Notes: generated from the letters alone by a model not told the origin. DNA of 64,000 bases from Lachnospiraceae bacterium (GCA_023664345.1 JAMPFQ010000007.1:1-64000); one strand, 5' to 3'; counted from the stretch's first letter, positions 1-9,121 are shown. Program-made: numbers and translations.

Positions 1-61
1 TTAAAAATATATCGGGAGATATATTGACAAATTTCAAATATTGAGGTAGGAGGAACTGGAT

Positions 62-454
62 ATGATTCGTACAAAAACACGAAACCCTGGAATAATCGAG
101 GCAATCAGGGAAATCAAGGTCATGGGGCTGAGAAGGACTTTATGGGTGTTATATGAAGCCCACATGAAAGAAATACGCGACAGGTATGCCATGGATGAAT
201 ATGTCAGACTAAAAGGGATGGCTGAAGGTATGGCTGAAGGCATGGCTGAAGGTATGGCTGAGGGAAAAGCAGCGGGAATGGCTGAAGGAAAAGCAGATGC
301 CATCCTGCTTCTGCTATCGCTCAAAGGAGACGTTCCCCAGAAATTGAGTCACAAGATTCATACACAGAAAGATCTGGACACTCTGAACATCTGGCTGACT
401 ACGGCGGCACAGGCAGAGAGTCTGGAAGATTTTATAAAGAAAGCAGAAATTTAG
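62..454 (+). pseudogene. C-terminal fragment of an Rpn/PD-(D/E)XK nuclease-transposase family protein
   Basis: The 130-residue frame matches only the C-terminal part of the Rpn-like (recombination-promoting nuclease / PD-(D/E)XK putative transposase) proteins common in Lachnospiraceae: an EAIREIKVMGL-type helix, then ALYEAHMKEIRDR-like residues, a glycine/alanine/glutamate repeat and a helical tail. The nuclease core with the D...ExK residues is missing. An in-frame TAG lies at 47-49, just before the ATG, so the missing half is not simply cut by the window edge in this frame; it is either frameshifted or lost. Residues 52-79 hold the GMAE unit four times in tandem plus variants (GKAA, GMAE, GKAD), encoded by near-identical 12-bp DNA repeats. 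A good Shine-Dalgarno (AGGAGG) precedes the ATG, so a short protein could still be made. Family assignment is recalled, not searched. Confidence 0.55.
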
Positions 455-730
455 GACGAAAGAGTTATCATAGTGCGTCGAACCGGATTTTTCCATAAAG
501 TACATATTGCCGTTCGCCAAGGGCAAAATCGCAGTAAACCGCATCGACCGTATAAAAAGAAAATCTCATCGTATTTCTCCGCTTTTTGAGTATCGTTACT
601 CACTGATATGATTTATGTAAGACCAGATAATATGTCAATGAGCCATGCATCTATTCCTACGGGCAATGAACCAAAGTCCACAGGATTTTAACGAATGCCA
701 CGAGAACCATAACTTCACACAAAAGAGCAA
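455..730. other. Non-coding spacer
   Basis: This stretch lies between the Rpn-like fragment and the terminator of the sugar transporter operon. No frame here looks coding and I see no strong inverted repeat or promoter. Confidence 0.4.
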
Positions 731-761
731 ACAGCCCTCCGGCCTGCGCCAGGAGGGCTGT
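721..761 (-). terminator. Rho-independent terminator of the sugar ABC operon
   Basis: The perfect inverted repeat ACAGCCCTCC...GGAGGGCTGT (731-740 with 752-761, 11-base loop) is followed on the minus strand by a T-rich tail (TTGCTCTTTT). It lies 25 bases past the stop codon of the solute-binding protein gene. Confidence 0.85.
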
Positions 762-785
762 TAAAAACTGATTGCTTAGTCCATC

Positions 786-2558
786 TTACTTGAAGAACTG
801 TGCTGCCTGCTCAACATAGTTGCCTGCTTCAAAAGCAGCTTTCTTCTCATCAATGATTGCCTGGTAACCAGCATCAAGATAGGTCTTGCAAGCTGCCTCG
901 TAGTTAGCCTCGAAGTCAGCCTCAGATCCCATAACGATCTTGTCACGCAGTTCTGCATATGTGGTGTACAGAGTGGTCTTGTACTCGTCATTTGCAGCGA
1001 TGGATACGGTGAACGAACAGTCAGGAGCTGCCATACCTGCATTGTAGCAAGCCAGCTGTCCTTCGTAATTCGCCTTGATATCCTCGAAGAACTGATCGGA
1101 ATCAGGATAGCCTACAGGAGTGATTGCCTGAATGTCCTTGTCAACGCTGCCCTGAGAAGCGGTAGCGGTAACCAGACACCACATATCTACATTGTTGTTA
1201 TGGCTCATTACCTTGTCTGCAGGCTGCTCTTCTACAGGAATCGCCTTAGGTGTGCCGTTCTCGTCATAGTTGAAGTTCACACCCTCTTCGCCCCACTGCA
1301 GTGTGAAGAGAACATCAGGCTGGCTCATCCACTCAAGGTACATAGCGAATGCCTTCATCTCATCCTCTGTTGCGGTAGCGGAGAAACCGATGTACTGTCC
1401 AAAGATGCTGTTAGGACGGAAAGCAGTACAGGTTCCGTTAGCATATGTCTCGGGACCAGGATTTACCACAATACCCAGCTTGCCATCAGGATTAGCCTCA
1501 TAGAACTGATCCAGTGTCTGAATGTTGTTGGTAGAATAAGTAGACCATGTGAAGCACTTACCGCTTACAAAGTCGCTGATCGCATAATCAGATGTCTTGG
1601 TGTTATACTCTTTGTCAATGTAACCCAGGTTGTACAGCTGGTTGTTCCACTTCAGAAGAGCCTTCTGTGCCTCTGTAGGCAGAGCGGGAACATCATAATC
1701 ACCGGTGGTAGCCCAGAGTTCCTTATCCAGAGGATAGCTTCTGTAAGAATAGTTCTGGTCAACGCCGTTGCCCTCGATCTTGGTACCGCCAAGGAGATAA
1801 TCTCCATTGCACAGACCCAGTTCGTCGATCTTAGCATACAGCTGCAACAGTTCATCAGGATCGGTAGGATAAGAATCCCAGCCTGCAGCCTCTACCCAGT
1901 CCTTGCGGTAGAAAGTCACGAACTGATAATTGGTCTGTCCATAAGGTCTGGTACCGATCAGCAGGACATTCTCCCCATTGATCTCGGTAAACTCATCCAA
2001 TCCGTTCTCTTCCATTGCTGCCCAATAGGTAGGAGCGATCTGTTTGAACCAATCAACATCATACTCCTGCAGATAACCTTCACTCTGATACAATGTCAGG
2101 TCGGGATAGTCATACTCGAAGCAGATAGTGGGAAGGCTCTGCGTAGATGCCCACAATGCGTAGGAGTCGTTCTCCTGGCCACGAGGGATCACCCAATCCT
2201 TAAAGTTCACGTCGATGTTGTATTTCTCACCGAACTCTTTCTGGATCCATGCAGTCCAGTAATTTTCTCCCGCGTCAGCAGCGCCGTTAGGTGTGGCACG
2301 CTGATAAACGGGAATGTTCAGGGTTACTGTGTTCTCAAACGCAACAAAGCCATCGATACCCGGAACTACGTCAGCTGCGGGCTGAGACGCTTCGCTGCTG
2401 GCTGTGCTTGCGGCCGCACTGCTGCCTGTGCTTGCAGCTGCACTGCTGCCTGCGCTTGCGCTTGCATCATCACCGCCGCCGCAGGCAGTCAAAGTACCCA
2501 CTACCATAACGCTTGCAAGTGTCGCAGCAAGTACTTTCTGAAGATTATGTTTCTTCAT
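786..2558 (-). CDS. Extracellular solute-binding lipoprotein of a CUT1-type sugar ABC transporter (LplA-like)
   Basis: The 590-residue protein begins with a lipoprotein signal peptide ending in LTAC (Cys26), followed by a Ser/Ala-rich linker (about 30-62) and a family-1 periplasmic-binding fold. Members capture oligosaccharides at the outer face of the membrane and hand them to two permeases. The length and the downstream permease types fit the LplA/YtcQ class rather than short maltose-binding proteins. An AAGGAGG Shine-Dalgarno sits 8 bases before the ATG. Expression order is permease, permease, binding protein, so this is the last gene before a strong terminator. No ATPase gene is present; such systems usually borrow a shared MsmX-type ATPase encoded elsewhere. 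The substrate is unknown. Confidence 0.9.
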   Translation of the reverse strand: MKKHNLQKVLAATLASVMVVGTLTACGGGDDASASAGSSAAASTGSSAAASTASSEASQPAADVVPGIDGFVAFENTVTLNIPVYQRATPNGAADAGENYWTAWIQKEFGEKYNIDVNFKDWVIPRGQENDSYALWASTQSLPTICFEYDYPDLTLYQSEGYLQEYDVDWFKQIAPTYWAAMEENGLDEFTEINGENVLLIGTRPYGQTNYQFVTFYRKDWVEAAGWDSYPTDPDELLQLYAKIDELGLCNGDYLLGGTKIEGNGVDQNYSYRSYPLDKELWATTGDYDVPALPTEAQKALLKWNNQLYNLGYIDKEYNTKTSDYAISDFVSGKCFTWSTYSTNNIQTLDQFYEANPDGKLGIVVNPGPETYANGTCTAFRPNSIFGQYIGFSATATEDEMKAFAMYLEWMSQPDVLFTLQWGEEGVNFNYDENGTPKAIPVEEQPADKVMSHNNNVDMWCLVTATASQGSVDKDIQAITPVGYPDSDQFFEDIKANYEGQLACYNAGMAAPDCSFTVSIAANDEYKTTLYTTYAELRDKIVMGSEADFEANYEAACKTYLDAGYQAIIDEKKAAFEAGNYVEQAAQFFK

Positions 2559-2622
2559 AATAAGGTCCTCCTTTAAAAAATATGTGTATAGTTTATAGAT
2601 ACCCGGACATCCGGGAAAACTA

Positions 2623-3543
2623 TCATCCCTTTACGGCTCCGACCATTGCTCCCTTTACAAAATACTTCTGCAGGAACGGATAAATGATGATGATGGGAAC
2701 CGATACAAACATGATACATGCCGCCTGTAAAACCTCAGGCGTGGTAACATTGGACACACCGCCCGTATCTCCCAGGGACGCCGAAATGGAAGCTTCCGCC
2801 CCCTGCACCAGCAGATACAGCTTATACTGAATCATCCTCTTGCTGTCGGACCTGATATAGTACATATGATCCGCATATGCATTCCAGCGTCCTACCGCAT
2901 AGAACAGAGAGAGCGTTGCGATGATAGGCTTGCTCAGAGGAAGCACAATCTTCCTCAGAATCTGGAAATTCGTTGCTCCATCCAGGAATGCCGATTCCTC
3001 CAGGGAATCCGGAATAGTACTCTGCAAATAGGTCTTCATGACCAGCATGTTATAGGGCGAATAAATCAGGGGCAGAATCAGTACCCACATGGAATCGATC
3101 AGATTCAGGTTGAACATCAGCATGTAGGACGGGATCATACCTGCGGTAAAGTACATGGGAACCATGAGCACAAAGGTAAAGAAACCTTTCCCTTTCAACC
3201 GCTTCTTAGAAAGAGGATATGCCGCACAGGTACAGGTGACCATGCCAAGCGCCGTGAAGATCACCGTCACCAGCACACTGTAACCCATGGAACGCACCAT
3301 GGACTGATCCGCAAAGACCTTGCTGTATGCGCCGAAAGTAATATCCTTCGGCCAAAAGAAAACCTCTTTCATCATAACTGCCATATCGCCGGAAATGGAT
3401 TTCACCAGCAGATGCCAGAACGGAATGACACAGGTGGAACACAGGATAACCAACACCACAATGATAATCACATCACTGATATGAAATTTACTGATCGCGC
3501 GGCTCCCGTCAGAGGCAGTCGCTTCCATATTTTTCTTTGCCAT
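2623..3543 (-). CDS. Carbohydrate ABC transporter permease, LplC/MalG type
   Basis: This 306-residue membrane protein has about six predicted transmembrane segments and the cytoplasmic EAA loop of importer permeases (LEESAFLDGATNFQILRKIVLP), which docks onto the ATPase. It resembles the YtcP/LplC branch. I place the start at the ATG at 3543 because TAGGAGG lies 8 bases upstream; an in-frame GTG at 3552 would sit on top of that ribosome binding site. It starts 12 bases after the stop of the upstream permease gene and is followed after 64 bases by the binding-protein gene, so the three form one operon. Confidence 0.92.
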   Translation of the reverse strand: MAKKNMEATASDGSRAISKFHISDVIIIVVLVILCSTCVIPFWHLLVKSISGDMAVMMKEVFFWPKDITFGAYSKVFADQSMVRSMGYSVLVTVIFTALGMVTCTCAAYPLSKKRLKGKGFFTFVLMVPMYFTAGMIPSYMLMFNLNLIDSMWVLILPLIYSPYNMLVMKTYLQSTIPDSLEESAFLDGATNFQILRKIVLPLSKPIIATLSLFYAVGRWNAYADHMYYIRSDSKRMIQYKLYLLVQGAEASISASLGDTGGVSNVTTPEVLQAACIMFVSVPIIIIYPFLQKYFVKGAMVGAVKG

Positions 3544-3555
3544 GCTTCTCACCTC

Positions 3556-4506
3556 CTATAACAGACCTTCTTCGCCAAGCGCCTTGGCAACCTTATCAGA
3601 CAACAGAACCAGGATCACACCGATCAGCGACTGGAACAGACCCACGGCAGTACCTTCGGAATACTTACCGGAACCCATACCTTTTTGGTATATGTAGACA
3701 GCCAGCTGGTACTGGAAATCCCTGACCTGCGTATTGTCAAAAGCCGTCAGACGTTCCAGGTTACTGCCCATCACACGGCCCAGGTTCATGATCAGCAGGG
3801 TCACGATGGTGCCCCGGATGCCCGGGAGTGTAACATGCACCATCTTCTGCCACTTGTTGGCACCGTCGATGATACATGCTTCATAAAGCTCGCCGTTGAT
3901 ACTGGTGATGGCCGCCAGGTAAAGGATGGTGCCCCAGCCCATGCCCTGCCATACGCCTATCAGCAGATAAGTGACCGCCCAGTGCCACTTCTCATTCAGG
4001 AACGGGATACCCTCTGAGATAACGCCGGCATTCATCAGCAAAGTGTTCACAAGGCCTGTGGAAGGACGGAACATGGTATATGCCACGGATCCGATGATCG
4101 CCCAGGAAAGGAAATGGGGCAGATAAAGGATCGTCTGGGTAACTTTCTTAAATTTCATGAACCGAAGTTCATTCAGCATCAGCGCCAGGATGATCGGCAT
4201 GGGGAAACCTACCAACAGATCCAGGAGATTGAACACGATGGAGTTCCTCAACGCCCTGATAAAATCTGAATCCTTGAATATCTTCTGGAATGTTCCCAGA
4301 CCTACCCAGTCACTGCCTGCATAGCCTTTCATCGGCTTGAAATTCATAAACGCCATGCGCAGACCCGGATACGCTGCATAGTTAAAGATCGCAACCAGCG
4401 CAACGGGCAGAAGCAGCAGCAGGTATAACTGCCAGTCTCGTTTCAAAGCGTTTTTCCAGGTAGTCTTCGTTCTTACCCCTGGCTTGACATTACTACTTTT
4501 TGCCAT
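3556..4506 (-). CDS. Carbohydrate ABC transporter permease, LplB/MalF type
   Basis: This 316-residue permease is the first gene of the sugar importer operon. It has about six membrane segments and an EAA loop (LYEACIIDGANKWQKMVHVTLP). The ATG at 4506 is chosen because AAAGGAGG sits 6 bases upstream; the frame stays open 25 residues further but without a ribosome binding site. The N-terminus (MAKSSNVKPG...) is basic and cytoplasmic. Its leader carries two GTAC-centred palindromes (see 4526-4569), candidate operator sites. The AraC gene on the other side of the intergenic region is a plausible regulator. Confidence 0.92.
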   Translation of the reverse strand: MAKSSNVKPGVRTKTTWKNALKRDWQLYLLLLLPVALVAIFNYAAYPGLRMAFMNFKPMKGYAGSDWVGLGTFQKIFKDSDFIRALRNSIVFNLLDLLVGFPMPIILALMLNELRFMKFKKVTQTILYLPHFLSWAIIGSVAYTMFRPSTGLVNTLLMNAGVISEGIPFLNEKWHWAVTYLLIGVWQGMGWGTILYLAAITSINGELYEACIIDGANKWQKMVHVTLPGIRGTIVTLLIMNLGRVMGSNLERLTAFDNTQVRDFQYQLAVYIYQKGMGSGKYSEGTAVGLFQSLIGVILVLLSDKVAKALGEEGLL

Positions 4507-4525
4507 ATGTAACCTCCTTTGATAC

Positions 4526-4569
4526 TTTGTACAAATATCCCCCTGTCGATTGCCGTCAATTTGTACATA
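4526..4569. promoter_or_regulatory. Paired GTAC-centred palindromes in the importer leader
   Basis: TTTGTACAAA (4526-4535) and TTTGTACATA (4560-4569) are centred 34 bp apart; together they also form a longer inverted repeat GTACAAAT...ATTTGTAC. They lie 20-63 bases upstream of the first permease start. The symmetry suggests a dimeric regulator site, but no regulator can be assigned. Confidence 0.4.
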
Positions 4570-4795
4570 TTCTAAATTCACTTAAAACTATTATCATACA
4601 TATTGCCGACTATTTCTAAGCAATATGAATAGAATACTGTGCAAAAACGACCATTTATAACATGTTTGTTTTTCGGAGATTTGAAATTTTGCATCATTTT
4701 GCCTTAAAATGGAAGAAATTTGTGAACAATTTCACCTGATTTTTTTTGAGAAATGTGGATAATTCAAAAAAATATGAATAGTTTATGAACAAAAA
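4570..4795. other. AT-rich divergent intergenic region
   Basis: This is the core of the 363-base spacer between the importer operon and the AraC gene. It is AT-rich with several TATA-like boxes (for example TATGAT on the minus strand near 4590), but I cannot fix a convincing -35/-10 pair for either gene. No ORF is supported. Confidence 0.3.
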
Positions 4796-4809
4796 TGTAA
4801 GCACTTACA
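4796..4809. promoter_or_regulatory. cre-like / LacI-family operator
   Basis: TGTAAGCACTTACA is an inverted repeat (arms TGTAAG/CTTACA) and matches the CcpA catabolite-responsive element consensus TGWAANCGNTNWCA at every position except the second base of the central CG. It lies 60 bases upstream of the AraC start in the divergent region, a fitting place for carbon catabolite control of a sugar importer. Confidence 0.5.
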
Positions 4810-4869
4810 TCAAGTTATGGTTGATTTTATTCGATTTCATTGGTATATATAGTATAGAGGGATAAATCT

Positions 4870-5853
4870 ATGCCAAAGCCCAAGAATACAATAACAGAAT
4901 ACAGGAGCTACTACCTGCCCATGCATTTTCCGGTGCTGCTGCTTTCCGGAGACTACTGGAAGATATCCGATGTGCCCAGCGGCAGGCTGCATTTCCATAA
5001 CTGCCTGGAGATCGGCGTCTGCCACTCCCAAAGCGGCTATATCGAGATCTTTGGCGAGCAGCTGTCGTTCAGGGCAGGGGACGTGACAGTGATCCCCAAG
5101 AATGTTCCTCACACCACCTACAGCGCGTCGGGAACGGAGAGCCACTGGTCTTATATCTATCTGGACCCCCGGGAACTTTTCAGGAACCTGCTGCCCGCCA
5201 CATGGCAGGATCATGACCTGGCAGGGTACTCCCTGAACAGCTTCAAGCCCATCCTGAGCCAGAAAGAATACCCTCAGATCCACGCTCTGGTGCAGTCCGT
5301 CATCCGGGAACTGGAAGAGCAGAAGCCCAGCTTCCAAATCAGCGCCAAAGGACTTCTTCTTTCCTTATATATAGAACTTTACCGCATACAGCATTCTGAA
5401 AAAAATGGGGGGGGCGCTGCTGACCAGGAACAGGAAGAGGCGCCACAGGCGGAACGCAAGACCGAAAATTCGCTTGTTATCGCCCCTGCCCTGAATTATA
5501 TAGAAGAAAATTATATGCAGCAGTTTACCATAGAATATCTTGCGGACTTATGCCACTGGAGCCCCACGCATTTCCGCAGGGTCTTCCATGACATCATGGG
5601 CACTTCACCCCTGGATTTCGTGAACAATACCCGCATTTCCAAAGCCTGCCACCTGCTGCGCAGCACCGAGGAATCCGTGCTGAACATCTCAGAGATGGTG
5701 GGGTTCCGTTCCGTCTCCAGCTTTAACCGCTATTTTATCAAGATCATGCAGATGTCGCCCAGAGAATACAGGAAGCAGATACTGACATCCGATATGCGGA
5801 CGGAAAGTCAGTCCATCCTGGAATATGCGGGGTGGCTTTATCCGGAAAAATAA
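4870..5853 (+). CDS. AraC family transcriptional regulator
   Basis: The 327-residue protein has an N-terminal cupin-like sensing domain (about 30-110; FHNCLEIG and the GDVTVIPKNVPH segment) and a C-terminal double helix-turn-helix of AraC/XylS type (about 212-313). The typical second HTH signature is visible (ISEMVGFRSVSSFNRYFIKIMQMSPREYR). Such proteins bind a sugar through the cupin and activate adjacent transport genes. It is divergent from the LplB/C/A importer, which is the obvious target. A glutamine/glutamate-rich linker near 180-200, preceded by a GGGGGG run in the DNA, joins the two domains. Confidence 0.9.
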   Translation: MPKPKNTITEYRSYYLPMHFPVLLLSGDYWKISDVPSGRLHFHNCLEIGVCHSQSGYIEIFGEQLSFRAGDVTVIPKNVPHTTYSASGTESHWSYIYLDPRELFRNLLPATWQDHDLAGYSLNSFKPILSQKEYPQIHALVQSVIRELEEQKPSFQISAKGLLLSLYIELYRIQHSEKNGGGAADQEQEEAPQAERKTENSLVIAPALNYIEENYMQQFTIEYLADLCHWSPTHFRRVFHDIMGTSPLDFVNNTRISKACHLLRSTEESVLNISEMVGFRSVSSFNRYFIKIMQMSPREYRKQILTSDMRTESQSILEYAGWLYPEK

Positions 5854-5867
5854 AGGGTCTGAGACCC
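5846..5867 (-). terminator. Short terminator for the DUF1576 operon
   Basis: GGGTC-TGA-GACCC (5855-5867) is followed on the minus strand by TTTATTTTT. It lies directly past the stop codon of the small hypothetical gene and between convergent genes. Confidence 0.6.
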
Positions 5868-5868
5868 G

Positions 5869-6222
5869 TCACGGCTTCAATTCCTTATACAGCCTGATCT
5901 GCACCTGCTTTTCCCCAATCTCCACATCCGCCCTGTCTATCATCATGCCTATCATCAACAGCTGGCTGCTCTCCCCCGGGTCGCCGGTCCCTGTCAGTTC
6001 CCAGTAGAAATCCTCCAGGGCCTCATTTTTGGGCTCATTAAAATACTTCACCAGGGAATCCAGCTTATCTCCGTATTCCGGCTGATAATCTGCGGTAAAT
6101 TCTATCTCCGCAGACTCATCCTCCACAAGGATACCCGATCGGATATCCCTGGCTCCCACGGAAAAGAAGAACATGGTCAGTTCCTCTATGATGTTTGCAA
6201 GCTTCTTTTCGTTATGTGACAT
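5869..6222 (-). CDS. Small conserved hypothetical protein
   Basis: The 117-residue soluble acidic protein has no family I can name. It starts with a hydrophilic helix (MSHNEKKLANIIEEL) and ends KELKP; there is no signal peptide or membrane segment. The ATG follows AGAGGTG by 6 bases and lies 12 bases after the stop codon of the DUF1576 gene, so the two are co-transcribed and may work together. Judged real from the ribosome binding site, codon use and tight linkage. Confidence 0.7.
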   Translation of the reverse strand: MSHNEKKLANIIEELTMFFFSVGARDIRSGILVEDESAEIEFTADYQPEYGDKLDSLVKYFNEPKNEALEDFYWELTGTGDPGESSQLLMIGMMIDRADVEIGEKQVQIRLYKELKP

Positions 6223-6234
6223 TTGGACACCTCT

Positions 6235-7599
6235 TTATTTTTCTTTTTTCTGATGTTCTTTTTTCCTGTCTTTATAATTATTGATAAAACTTTCCAGCAT
6301 GGGGATCATGACGATCGCCACCCAGCCTGCGCTGAAACCGTTGTTATACAGATTCAGCCCGCCGTAGAACCGGGCGGTGCACATGGCGACCGCGGAGTGC
6401 AGGATCCCCGCCAGAATCCCCGCAGCGATCCCGAACTGTCCGGCAATGGGGGACAGCCCCACACCGAAGATCGCCGCCAGCTGTATGCCCGGCGTGGTAG
6501 GATCATACTGGCTGACAAAGGTAAACAGGTACACTCCCGCAAGCACGGGCAGGTAATTTTTCACATGGGCGCCAAAGGCGGAAAACCCGAACGCCATCAG
6601 GATGGCTCCCACCACCGGTCCCGAAAAGTCCCCGCCGATCAGCAGGATATAGGAGGTGCAGATGATCCCTACCAGCCCCATGTTCATCATAGTAGGGCTT
6701 GCGCCGTCCATCAGGACGAAATCCGTCACCGCACGGCCGGGGCGGCTGAATATCTTTTTCAGGCCGTCCCATTTACGTCCGCCGGTAAAAAATCCTATCA
6801 GGAACACAATGACAAACAGCAGGTACAATCCCACAACAATCCCTACAGGCCGCCCTGTCTGCCACAGCAGAACGGTCTCGCTCATGATCCCCAGGGAATT
6901 CATGACACACATCGCCACAAAAGCAAGTATACCCGCGGAGAACCCCACATTAAACAGATTATATCCCATATGCATGGAAGCCGTATGCATGGAAAGGGGC
7001 GGCAGCAGGAATCCGATCACGATCCCCAGAAGAACAGCCGCAAGAAATCTCACCCAGACGGGCAGGTGCAGCAGAAAATAGATTTCCGTCACAAAAGGCG
7101 CAAGGCAGGTGCCGTAGAGCGCCGTGTATATATGCCTGCTCATCTTGATATGATGGAGTCTGCAATAAATCTGTATCCCAAAGACGATGGGAATGACAGT
7201 CATGGGATTTTTCCCCCAAAGGCCGTATCCCGCGTTCATGAACAGCGCCGCCATGGTAGGGCCGGAAAAGGGAATCTTCTCCACAAGCACCAGAATGATG
7301 CCCAGCGTCAGCACCAGGGAAGCGTTCAGAAAGGAAGCCCCCATGCCGCCCACCACAAAATAATCTGTGATCAGCACGCTGCGGGAGGTCAGGATCTTAC
7401 CCATCCCCTCCAGGATATCCCCGGGACTGTCACACAAAAATGCCGCCGCCGCGAGGATCGCCGCACAGGCAATGGTAAGGCTCCTGAGCAGATTCTCTTT
7501 CATCAACAAGGTCATGCTCTCAAGCCTTGACAGCTTTTCGGGCGCTGCATTTCCCCCAATGATCGGTCTTTTCCCTGTCTCTATTTTTTCTCCGGACAT
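6235..7599 (-). CDS. DUF1576 family integral membrane protein
   Basis: This 454-residue protein has about 11-12 hydrophobic segments and matches the DUF1576 family of Firmicutes membrane proteins, whose substrate is unknown. The segments SGPTMAALFMNAGYGLWGKNP and ASPTMMNMGLVG look like two related re-entrant repeats, suggesting an internal duplication as in transporters. I choose the ATG at 7599 because GGGAGGGAGG lies just upstream; the frame is open 15 residues more without a ribosome site. It is followed 12 bases later by a small soluble protein and is divergent from an OFA-type MFS transporter. Confidence 0.8.
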   Translation of the reverse strand: MSGEKIETGKRPIIGGNAAPEKLSRLESMTLLMKENLLRSLTIACAAILAAAAFLCDSPGDILEGMGKILTSRSVLITDYFVVGGMGASFLNASLVLTLGIILVLVEKIPFSGPTMAALFMNAGYGLWGKNPMTVIPIVFGIQIYCRLHHIKMSRHIYTALYGTCLAPFVTEIYFLLHLPVWVRFLAAVLLGIVIGFLLPPLSMHTASMHMGYNLFNVGFSAGILAFVAMCVMNSLGIMSETVLLWQTGRPVGIVVGLYLLFVIVFLIGFFTGGRKWDGLKKIFSRPGRAVTDFVLMDGASPTMMNMGLVGIICTSYILLIGGDFSGPVVGAILMAFGFSAFGAHVKNYLPVLAGVYLFTFVSQYDPTTPGIQLAAIFGVGLSPIAGQFGIAAGILAGILHSAVAMCTARFYGGLNLYNNGFSAGWVAIVMIPMLESFINNYKDRKKEHQKKEK

Positions 7600-7736
7600 T
7601 GTCCTCCCTCCCAAACGGATGGTCTCCCGAGATCTTTCCTGCACCTGTTTTTATAGATCAGATCCCAGGAATCCATGCGGTTATGTAGCCTTTTATGATA
7701 TGGTATCACAAGTCCCTCCGATCTGAAAAGGAAATC

Positions 7737-7765
7737 TTGCATTTTATCACAAAAAAGCGTATCAT
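7737..7765 (+). promoter_or_regulatory. Probable promoter of the OFA-type transporter
   Basis: TTGCAT (7737-7742) and TATCAT (7760-7765) are separated by 17 bases and lie about 40 bases upstream of the transporter start. Confidence 0.5.
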
Positions 7766-7804
7766 GTAGTTTGTCAAATACATATAGAAATGAGGGAATT
7801 ACTT

Positions 7805-9121
7805 ATGAAAGTACAAAACAAATGGATCCGTGCGGCGATTCCCGCACTTCTCCTGCACTGCAGCATCGGTACCGTGTACTGCTGGTCCATCTTCAGTCAG
7901 GAGATCGCCGATTATATCGGTCATAAAAAGAGCGCTACCGAGTGGGCATTCAGCTTTGCCATTTTCTTCCTCGGCATGTCTGCGGCGTTTCTGGGAAATG
8001 TGGTGGAAAAGGATATCCACCGCTCGTCCCTGATCGCTTCCATCTGCTTTGCCCTGGGCATGGCGGGCACAGGCCTCTTCATCTGGTACGGCGGCGCCCA
8101 CAAGGGCAGCATGCTGGCGCTGATCGGTATCTATGTATGCTACGGCTTTATCATGGGTATCGGCCTGGGCACCGGATATCTCTCTCCTGTGAAGACGCTG
8201 ATGCTCTGGTTTGAGGACCGCAAGGGCCTGGCTACGGGACTTGCCGTTGCAGGCTTCGGCGCCGCAAAAGCCATCGCCAGCCCTATCATGCAGGCAATGC
8301 TGAACTCACTGGGTGAGGGCGGCATCTATAAGATGTTCCTGATCTTGGCCTGTGTTTACTTCGTCATGATGTTCGTGGGGCATCTGCTCCTGGCAAAACC
8401 CGCCGACTGGCACGAGCCCGCTTCCCAGGAAAAGGGCGCAAGGGCCATCGACGTGATCAAAACAAAGCCCGTTGTGTTCATTGGCATCTGGCTGATGTTC
8501 TATATCAACATCACCTGCGGACTTGCCCTGATCTCCCAGGAAAAAATGATCATCAAGTGTATCGGCCTCGCAGGAATGGCAGGCGTTCTGTCCTCCGTGA
8601 CCGCCGTATTCAACGCGGGCGGACGTCTGGGCTTCTCCGCGTGGGCTGACACCATGAAAGACAGGAACACGGTCTACAAGATCATGATCATCCTCTCCAT
8701 TGCGGCAACCGGGCTGGTGATCGTGACCCAGGGCATCGCCAACATGGGACAGACCACCATCCTGATGATTCTGGTGCTGATCCTGCTGTTTGTGGTAAAC
8801 GCGGGCTACGGCGGCGGTTTCAGCAATGTGCCCACTCTGCTGTCCGACCATTACGGGATGCAGAACATCAGCGCCATCCACGGCATCACCCTCTCCGCAT
8901 GGGGGATCGCGGGCCTGACCGGCAACCAGCTGGCAACCTTTATCGTCAACCATGTGGGCGAGTTCAACCAGCAGGTCAGCAATGGACATGGCGGCACGGA
9001 GATGGCAAATCCCGCCGGTTATCAGGCGGTGCTGTATGTGACCATCTGCCTGTATGTCATCGCCCTGGCCTGCAGTTTCTTCCTTGTGGGAAGCGGTAAA
9101 AAGAAAGCGGCCGGAAAGTAA
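7805..9121 (+). CDS. MFS transporter, OFA (oxalate/formate antiporter) family
   Basis: This 438-residue protein has 12 predicted membrane segments. The N-terminal segment with LHCSIGTVYCWSIF and the cytoplasmic loop WFEDRKGLATGLAVAGFGAAKAI are characteristic of the OFA family, whose members exchange small carboxylates such as oxalate and formate. The ATG at 7805 is favoured over the one at 7790 because GAGGG lies 8 bases before it. It is a single-gene transcript ended by a strong bidirectional terminator. The actual substrate cannot be told; no oxalate decarboxylase or formyl-CoA transferase is nearby. Confidence 0.85.
   Translation: MKVQNKWIRAAIPALLLHCSIGTVYCWSIFSQEIADYIGHKKSATEWAFSFAIFFLGMSAAFLGNVVEKDIHRSSLIASICFALGMAGTGLFIWYGGAHKGSMLALIGIYVCYGFIMGIGLGTGYLSPVKTLMLWFEDRKGLATGLAVAGFGAAKAIASPIMQAMLNSLGEGGIYKMFLILACVYFVMMFVGHLLLAKPADWHEPASQEKGARAIDVIKTKPVVFIGIWLMFYINITCGLALISQEKMIIKCIGLAGMAGVLSSVTAVFNAGGRLGFSAWADTMKDRNTVYKIMIILSIAATGLVIVTQGIANMGQTTILMILVLILLFVVNAGYGGGFSNVPTLLSDHYGMQNISAIHGITLSAWGIAGLTGNQLATFIVNHVGEFNQQVSNGHGGTEMANPAGYQAVLYVTICLYVIALACSFFLVGSGKKKAAGK

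Noticed and set aside
1200..2576. Long plus-strand frame of 458 codons opposite the solute-binding protein gene
   Set aside because: It is an antisense shadow of a clear lipoprotein gene, with no ribosome site and a composition unlike a real protein.
6223..7530. 435-codon plus-strand frame opposite the DUF1576 gene
   Set aside because: Rich in His, Gln, Arg and Pro as expected for the complement of a membrane protein gene; no homology recognised.
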